In this document: piece by piece, positions 7,641 to 12,141 of the stretch
How the letters are laid out: each line of letters begins with the position of its first letter
Position numbering within the stretch: the first letter of the stretch is position 1
Origin: Trichomonas tenax
Taxonomy: Eukaryota; Parabasalia; Trichomonadida; Trichomonadidae
NCBI GenBank assembly: GCA_023091735.1
Contig: JALKBU010001359.1
Location: 1-12,141 of the forward strand
Direction of reading: 5' to 3'
Length of the DNA: 12,141 nucleotides
Made by a program: the position numbers and the translations under genes
The notes under the pieces: model-generated
The model's database searches: none
What the model was told of the DNA's origin: nothing
The model's input: only the letters and a program-made list of their open reading frames with translations

Positions 7641-8660
7641 ATTGGTTCACACAAATGACTGCCGCTCGTATATTATTTGTTCCTCATTGGGTGTGGGGCT
7701 TACTGTGTGAGATCGAAGGCAATTGGTAGTAAAAGGCGAAGTTCCCCCCTTTTCTCACTGCTCAAATTTAAAAGAAGATGTAAAATAGAAGTGGGGGCGC
7801 TAAAAACCTTAAAGTTAGATAGCCATATTGATAAAGTATACTATGTAGGTCCTGCTGATGCTATGCTCCAGAGGGATCTTGAAAATAACAAGTCTATGAA
7901 TATTGATAGTGGTAGGAAAATCATGCTCAGTCAAACCATGGCATGCGATCCATATGTTGTTTCAAGACTTAGCATTTGAGCTATTTTTCATGTTGGGTTC
8001 CTCTCAAATAATAAAGGTATTTGATCCCCATCCTTGGCTTGAACATTCCTGGATTTTCCCACCACTATCATCGCTCACTATCACACATTCGCAATATCTT
8101 GAAATTTATGATAAATGTTTTATTTTCTTGTGCCGATAAATTGAGATAAAAACACTTCGAGGCCCCAACCCACTCGAACCTTGGCACATTAACGGTTATC
8201 TTCTGACATTATCCCAAATTTGAGTTACTGGTTCGATGATACTCTGTCACATTATTCAACTATACCATATATATCTATAATTAAAACCTCAAGCTGATGA
8301 GGCAAAAGAGTGAGAACACCTTTTTATCGATTTCATAATTTCGATTAGTCTCAGAACATTTTCATAACATATGGATATCATTACATTGAATTATGGAACT
8401 CCATTGTCAGAGTTTCGCATGTTCTTATCGCCCATAGTTTTCCGATCTTCGAAATGTTGTATGATAACTTTGCATTTTAACAAAACCATACCTCATATAT
8501 AGTGTTTCCTGTACCGTGGTCGACGCAGTCCAACTTTGATCAAAATTTGCGATGAATTTTATCAAAAAACAAGGAAATCCCCAGTAGTCAAAGTTCAGAT
8601 TCAATGGTAAAATTTCGCCATGTTTGATATCATTGGGTTTCAACATCTTGGAGCTTCGAA
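7641..8660. other. less AT-rich patch, possible degenerate coding or repeat relic
   Basis: This kilobase is visibly less AT-rich than the DNA before it. It has several medium-length frames on both strands: plus 7677-7979 and 7903-8139, and minus 8425-8646. None has a recognisable domain, an initiator motif or a plausible ATG-to-stop structure, and the first opens only with TTG. Frames interrupted by a few stops can be read on both strands (for example plus strand about 8425-8700). A decayed gene or old transposon would look like this, but I cannot identify one. A possible tRNA-like sequence lies at 8160-8231. Confidence 0.3.
8160..8231 (-). other. possible decayed tRNA-like sequence
   Basis: The minus strand shows an A-box-like TAACTCAAATTTGG (about 8213-8226), then CCGTTAA, resembling an Asn (GTT) anticodon loop (about 8190-8196), then GGTTCGAGTGG (8170-8180), close to a B box. 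A T5 run follows at about 8148-8152. The order and spacing suit a tRNA, but the acceptor and arm pairing is mostly lost. A tRNA-derived relic is plausible; chance is a real alternative. Confidence 0.2.
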
Positions 8661-8782
8661 AATTTCAAGGCTCATTATTGAAACAGCAGATAGGGAATAA
8701 AGTTTCATCAACATTTTCATCAAAATTTTAATCAATATATACACTACATAGACCAAATCATCTAAATGCAGCATAAATTGTT

Positions 8783-8937
8783 CAATGGAGTTTAATGGAA
8801 TAAAAACATTATTGGAATAAAGGTGACTTTATGTGAATAAAGTGAATTTGGAATCAAACCCTATTTTAGAATAACCGCCAATTTGGAATAAAGACGGTTA
8901 TTTCATATGCCAAAAATAGGCCAAAAAGTGACAATAA
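8783..8937. repeat. left outer arm of foldback element
   Basis: These 155 bases are reverse-complementary to 9687-9841 with eight mismatches, about 95 percent identity. The high match shows that the arms are recent or are kept alike by gene conversion. Confidence 0.9.
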
Positions 8938-9084
8938 AGGAATACCCTTATTATTTGGAATCGCCGAATATTTGGATATGCGAATAATGCTCTCAAAATT
9001 TGGAATCAACTTCGATATTGGAATTAGGAATAATGAATAATAATGGAATCAAAAATACTTTGGAATAACCGACAAGCAGTTGGA
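8793..9084. repeat. phased array of degenerate 17-18 bp TGGAATAA units
   Basis: TGGAAT-like cores start at 8796, 8813, 8832, 8849, 8867, 8884, 8938, 8956, 8973, 9001, 9019, 9044, 9061 and 9080. The steps are mostly 17-19 bases, and 8884 to 8938 is 54, three times 18. The right side of the element shows the complement (ATTCCA) at 9622, 9640, 9663, 9681, 9735, 9752, 9770, 9786, 9806 and 9823 with similar steps. The sequence between cores varies, so this is a very degenerate minisatellite-like array. Confidence 0.7.
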
Positions 9085-9165
9085 AACATAATCACTTTAT
9101 CCTCAATTCCAATTCAAATTGAGATAGCATTATCATCCAAAATTTGTGGTAAAAAGGAAAAAGGA

Positions 9166-9238
9166 AGGACTACCTCGAGTCAAACCAGCAAACCTCTTCA
9201 TTAAAGCTTGGGTGTTTTGCCAAGTGAGCTATGAGGCG
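9166..9238 (-). pseudogene. decayed tRNA-Lys-like sequence with T-run terminator
   Basis: On the minus strand, TAGCTCACTTGG (9220-9231) matches the A-box consensus at all but one position. The loop GCTTTAA (anticodon TTT, lysine) follows, then GCTGG and TTTGACTCGAGG in the place of the T arm, with a B-box-like GGTTTGACTCG (9176-9186). The wording and spacing follow a Lys tRNA closely. However, U33 is replaced by C, two D-stem and two T-stem pairs are lost, and the acceptor strands do not pair. Two T5 runs follow (9158-9162 and 9151-9155 on the plus strand as A5). It is not a working tRNA. It may be a tRNA pseudogene captured by the element or the head of a tRNA-derived SINE. Confidence 0.5.
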
Positions 9239-9548
9239 AAGCAATTTTTCTCAATCTATTTCAGGTATTTAATCGCACGCTCAATATTTGGAATCTCCAG
9301 GGTCTTCAAAATCGATGAGCACTTCAAATATAGAGCATATGCAATATCAATGATTAAAAAATCGAAAAGTTAGAAGTGATTTATTCTGATATCTTTTCAT
9401 TTTAAAGCGAAACTACATTTTCAATCGATAGAATTCATTGACTGTCGTCTTGCATATATCATAGCACGCATCAATGTATTCTCTATTCAACAAAAACGTG
9501 GAATCAAAGTGGAAGAATAACTGATATGTAAATAAGCTCGATGCCAGC

Positions 9549-9572
9549 TAACAACTTCATAATAAGTTGTTA
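9549..9572. repeat. perfect 9-bp-arm hairpin with CATAAT loop
   Basis: TAACAACTT (9549-9557) and AAGTTGTTA (9564-9572) pair exactly around CATAAT. On the plus strand a B-box-like AGGTCGATTCC follows at 9589-9599 and GCTCGATGCC precedes, so the stretch loosely recalls a tRNA with a CAT (Met) anticodon. The loop and stem sizes are wrong for a tRNA, so I call only the hairpin. Confidence 0.6.
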
Positions 9573-9686
9573 TATAACAGAGACCTTGAGGTCGATTCCT
9601 AATTCCATTATTCCACTTTTGATTCCAAATTCATTTTCGATTCCAATTCCGAATTCATTTTGATTCCAAAAAAATCGATTATTCCA

Positions 9687-9841
9687 TTATTGTCACTTTT
9701 CGACCTATTTTTGGCATATGGAATAACCGTCTTTATTCCAAATTGGCGGTTATTCAAAAATAGGGTCTGATTCCAAATTCACTTTATTCGCATAAAATCA
9801 CCTTTATTCCAATAAAGTTTTTATTCCATTAAACTCCATTG
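9687..9841. repeat. right outer arm of foldback element
   Basis: This is the reverse-complement partner of 8783-8937 (147 of 155 positions). It ends at the CCATTG at 9836-9841, 49 bases before the ATG of the next gene. Confidence 0.9.
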
Positions 9842-9873
9842 TCTGAATAAAAAAAATTTCTTCTTTGTTCAGT

Positions 9874-9879
9874 TCATTT
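9874..9879 (+). promoter_or_regulatory. initiator (Inr) motif of the large downstream gene
   Basis: TCATTT with its A at 9876 fits the trichomonad initiator TCA(+1)Y(T/A) and lies 15 bases upstream of the ATG at 9891. A second TCATTG lies at 9883-9888, so the exact start could be either. The core promoter is squeezed between the foldback element, which ends at 9841, and the start codon. Confidence 0.55.
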
Positions 9880-9890
9880 TTTTCATTGAA

Positions 9891-12141
9891 ATGAACTGGA
9901 AAGAGCTCGAAAGCGTCGAATTGAACCAGTCCGCTCTCCCTGAGAACGACTACGTTCGCGCATTAGTACTCAAGAAGCAATGGGATACGATTAACTCGTT
10001 CGCTGAGACTAATTCTAAACTTTTCCTTAAATTCCTGCATATTCCGGCTGTCCGCAAATACGCGTTCGACAACTTCACAGAAAACAAGTTTTTGAACATC
10101 CTCGAGCATGCGATCACACCAATTCGCACTCAAATTCTCCAAATAATGGCAGAGAAATGTGATTCAATGCCTCTTATCCAAAATGTTGCATTAACACTTT
10201 TCAATAACCCTGCAAAATACCAATTTGTCAATCAGCATGCAATGGAAATTATTTTATTGCTTCCAATCGAGAAGTTCAAGAATTTCTTCATTACAAAGAT
10301 ACCACAGAAGGACAAGACCATCAAATTCGAGCACCTTAAGGATGCCATCGATGGAAAGTCCGATAATACAGGAGATTATATCAAACCAGAGAATTTCGTT
10401 TCATTAAGAAATCTTTCAAAGCGTCCATACATTATGAACGTTATTTTTGATTTGTTTGAAGAAAGAATTCGTAAGAATGATAATGTTTTATATTCTCACA
10501 ATATCTTGAATTACATCAATTTCTACTACGAAGTTATTGCAAAGGTCCCAGAATTGAAGGCAAGGCTCAACAATATTGTCAAGGAAGCCGATTTCAGCAA
10601 GATTTCTTGTCACGAGACATATCGCCTTCTTGTTACAGGCAACATTCCATCGACATCCAACTTCAACTTCGATTTCTTCCTCAAGCACAAGATGATTAAG
10701 AAAGATCAACTCTTCCAGGCCGCAATCACAGTCTTAGCATATGAAGCTGAGCAGAAGAGCCTCAGGAAGACGAACCTCCGCAGATACATCAAGAACATCC
10801 CCAACATTTCCTCAGGCGCATTGAAGAACATGCTCCAGTGCTTCCGCTCAGAGGCCGTCGAGAACAAGGATTCTCCATACGCAAAGATCTGGGCGAGAAT
10901 CGAGAAGGAGTACGAAGAGATCGCTGCTAGCTTAGTCATCAAGCGCGGCAACACATCACTTGTTCAGTTCATCGCTCAGCCATTGAGATACGACCAGTTG
11001 TACTCGAACAACAACGCCCCAGTCATCTTCGATGCTAACAAGTCACTCCAGATCATCAAGTCCGTCATCACAAAGACGATCGCCGCCAAGGACCAGATCG
11101 TCGCAGCTTCTCATCAGTCATACACAGACAGGATGATCGCATTGATGAACAGTATCAGCACAGTTATCGAGTACTTCGATGATGAGTTCCACGACAACTT
11201 CTTGCTTGAGGTCTTCAAGCACCCAGTCAACACACAGAAGCCTAACTACATCTTCGAGAACCAGACAATCCACGGCCTTAACACAGCTTTGGCCATCAGG
11301 AATCCAAAGACATTGTCAAGCATCTTCAATCAGAAGAGCACAGATGAATTCGGTTTCTTGTCCAACAGGAAGATCGTCTTCCCGCCACTCCCATCAAGTG
11401 TCACAAAGAAGACAGAGGACTATGAGTGCACAACAATCCACCCGTTCGAAATCGCCATCATCCAGAGCAGACTCCTCTCCAACAAGAACCCACAGGTTGC
11501 TTCTGCTGCTCGCTCTTGCTATGTCTCATTCGTCAACAAGATGCTCCACTTGGCCGTCAAGAACCACGACTTGGCATCGAGAGCCAACGAGATGCACTTC
11601 AGGCTTATCAGGTACTGCATGAGAGATGACCACATGATCATCGCTAGGAATCTCGCAATGCCAGTCGCCTTGGCTGCATGGAGCAACTCCGGAAGTGACA
11701 CAATCCCGAAGCTCATCCAGATGGCACCAAACGCAGACAATATCTTCGGCATCATCTTAGGATCCCTCTTATTGTCCCAGAATGATATGATCCCAGAGGC
11801 TGAAGACGCTGCTGTCAAGTTGGTCCCATTGGTTCTCCAGAAGTTCTACGAAGTCTCGCATACTCTCTCAGCAGAGTCTTTCGGCAACTTGAAATTCCCA
11901 TGCAACTTAGAGAACACGAAGGGCTTTGTCAACTCCATCCACAGCATTGTCATCCCGAAGAAGTTCCGCAACTTCATCTTCAAGGCCTTCGGAAAGTCAG
12001 CGACAAACACACCTTTCCTCTTCGAGTTCGACACATCATACATCACATACGAGAAGAACGAAGAGCGCAAGTTACTTGCACGTGTTTCTCCAAAGGTCTT
12101 CATGACAATCCTCCGCTCCATCTACGCCGTTGCTAAGGACT
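9891..12141 (+). CDS. large helical protein of unknown function, 5' part (first 750 codons, runs off window)
   Basis: The frame opens at ATG 9891, right after two initiator-like motifs, and stays open for 750 codons to the window edge with no stop, so only the N-terminal part is seen. The product starts MNWKELESVELNQ and is rich in amphipathic helices with few glycines. It has no signal peptide, membrane span or obvious catalytic motif. That suits a helical solenoid or scaffold, as found at the start of very large proteins such as PI3K-related kinases or karyopherins, but I see no diagnostic motif and do not assign it. Codon use is striking. From about 10700 onward C- or G-ending codons (AAG, ATC, TTC, GAG, GTC, AAC) dominate, while the first 200 codons are more A/T-ending. 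The 1712-3199 gene is A/T-ending throughout. Strong bias usually marks high expression. No intron signals are seen. Confidence 0.9.
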   Translation, partial: MNWKELESVELNQSALPENDYVRALVLKKQWDTINSFAETNSKLFLKFLHIPAVRKYAFDNFTENKFLNILEHAITPIRTQILQIMAEKCDSMPLIQNVALTLFNNPAKYQFVNQHAMEIILLLPIEKFKNFFITKIPQKDKTIKFEHLKDAIDGKSDNTGDYIKPENFVSLRNLSKRPYIMNVIFDLFEERIRKNDNVLYSHNILNYINFYYEVIAKVPELKARLNNIVKEADFSKISCHETYRLLVTGNIPSTSNFNFDFFLKHKMIKKDQLFQAAITVLAYEAEQKSLRKTNLRRYIKNIPNISSGALKNMLQCFRSEAVENKDSPYAKIWARIEKEYEEIAASLVIKRGNTSLVQFIAQPLRYDQLYSNNNAPVIFDANKSLQIIKSVITKTIAAKDQIVAASHQSYTDRMIALMNSISTVIEYFDDEFHDNFLLEVFKHPVNTQKPNYIFENQTIHGLNTALAIRNPKTLSSIFNQKSTDEFGFLSNRKIVFPPLPSSVTKKTEDYECTTIHPFEIAIIQSRLLSNKNPQVASAARSCYVSFVNKMLHLAVKNHDLASRANEMHFRLIRYCMRDDHMIIARNLAMPVALAAWSNSGSDTIPKLIQMAPNADNIFGIILGSLLLSQNDMIPEAEDAAVKLVPLVLQKFYEVSHTLSAESFGNLKFPCNLENTKGFVNSIHSIVIPKKFRNFIFKAFGKSATNTPFLFEFDTSYITYEKNEERKLLARVSPKVFMTILRSIYAVAKD

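Larger units (their letters stand above)
8783..9841. mobile_element. 1059-bp foldback (long inverted-repeat) element
   Basis: The first 155 bases (8783-8937) are the reverse complement of the last 155 (9687-9841) at 147 positions, with no gaps. Both ends start CAATGGAGTTTAATGGAATA on their own strand. Inward of this the two halves share only a motif: TGGAATAA or TGGAATCA, repeated every 17-18 bases, so each arm is an array of degenerate units. No transposase frame is present; the only interior frame (9146-9373) has no recognisable motif. The interior holds a decayed tRNA-Lys-like sequence (9166-9238) and a hairpin (9549-9572). No clear target-site duplication is visible at the ends. The arrangement fits a non-autonomous foldback transposon. 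The right end lies 35 bases upstream of the initiator A of the gene at 9891. Confidence 0.8.

Noticed and set aside
7677..7979. 100-codon plus-strand frame
   Set aside because: It opens with TTG rather than ATG near its 5' end and has no recognised domain. The opposite strand and other frames look equally coding-like, so I describe only the region.
8425..8646. 73-codon minus-strand frame
   Set aside because: It starts with ATG but has no domain or initiator, and the plus strand across the same DNA also reads as a nearly open frame. The direction cannot be decided and no gene is supported.
9146..9373. 75-codon plus-strand frame inside the foldback element, considered as a transposase remnant
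   Set aside because: Its first half is antisense to the tRNA-Lys-like relic, it carries no DDE or other transposase motif, and it is too short.
10225..12136. Several frames on both strands across the large plus-strand gene
   Set aside because: All are shadows of the continuous 750-codon frame that starts at 9891.
1..12141. Introns, CRISPR arrays, rRNA genes and bacterial operon signals
   Set aside because: I found no trichomonad-type intron 3' motif (ACTAACACACAG), no regular repeat-spacer array, no rRNA-like conserved blocks and no Shine-Dalgarno-led gene clusters.

Overview
This window reads as nuclear DNA of an AT-rich unicellular eukaryote, most likely a trichomonad parabasalid (Trichomonas/Tritrichomonas type). 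The clues are long intronless reading frames on both strands, very short 5' leaders with initiator-like TCATTT motifs 8 to 15 bases before the ATG, a Myb-family gene of the trichomonad style, a single eukaryotic tRNA gene with internal A and B boxes and a Pol III T-run terminator, and no bacterial-style operons or ribosome binding sites. The assignment comes from pattern reading only; no database was consulted.

Layout. Positions 1-63 may hold the last 20 codons of a plus-strand gene. Positions 364-822 (minus) are a small two-repeat Myb DNA-binding protein gene broken by two in-frame stop codons, one of them exactly where the conserved third tryptophan of the first repeat belongs. Positions 1712-3199 (minus) are an intact gene for a 495-residue, mostly helical, probably armadillo/HEAT-like protein of unknown function. 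About 75-85 bases upstream of its putative transcription start lies a roughly 480-bp element with 28-bp terminal inverted repeats and an 8-bp direct repeat just outside (3275-3771). It contains a striking internal hairpin (3380-3432).

The stretch from 3772 to 8782 has no convincing protein gene. It carries one well-formed tRNA-Ala(AGC) gene (4775-4845, minus) with its terminator, a few palindromes, and a less AT-rich patch (about 7640-8660) that may be degenerate former coding sequence and includes a possible tRNA-like relic.

Positions 8783-9841 form a second, larger inverted-repeat (foldback) element of 1059 bp. Its 155-bp outer arms match at 147 positions. They are built from degenerate units centred on TGGAATAA/TGGAATCA that recur every 17-18 bp. 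Inside lies a decayed tRNA-Lys-like sequence with its own T-run terminators. The element stops 35 bases before the initiator motif of the last gene, a plus-strand frame that starts at 9891 and runs off the window after 750 codons. It encodes a large, soluble-looking, helical protein with markedly different codon use.

No pathway links these genes. The most notable theme is structural: two unrelated inverted-repeat elements sit immediately upstream of the two intact protein genes, and tRNA-like relics occur within or near them.
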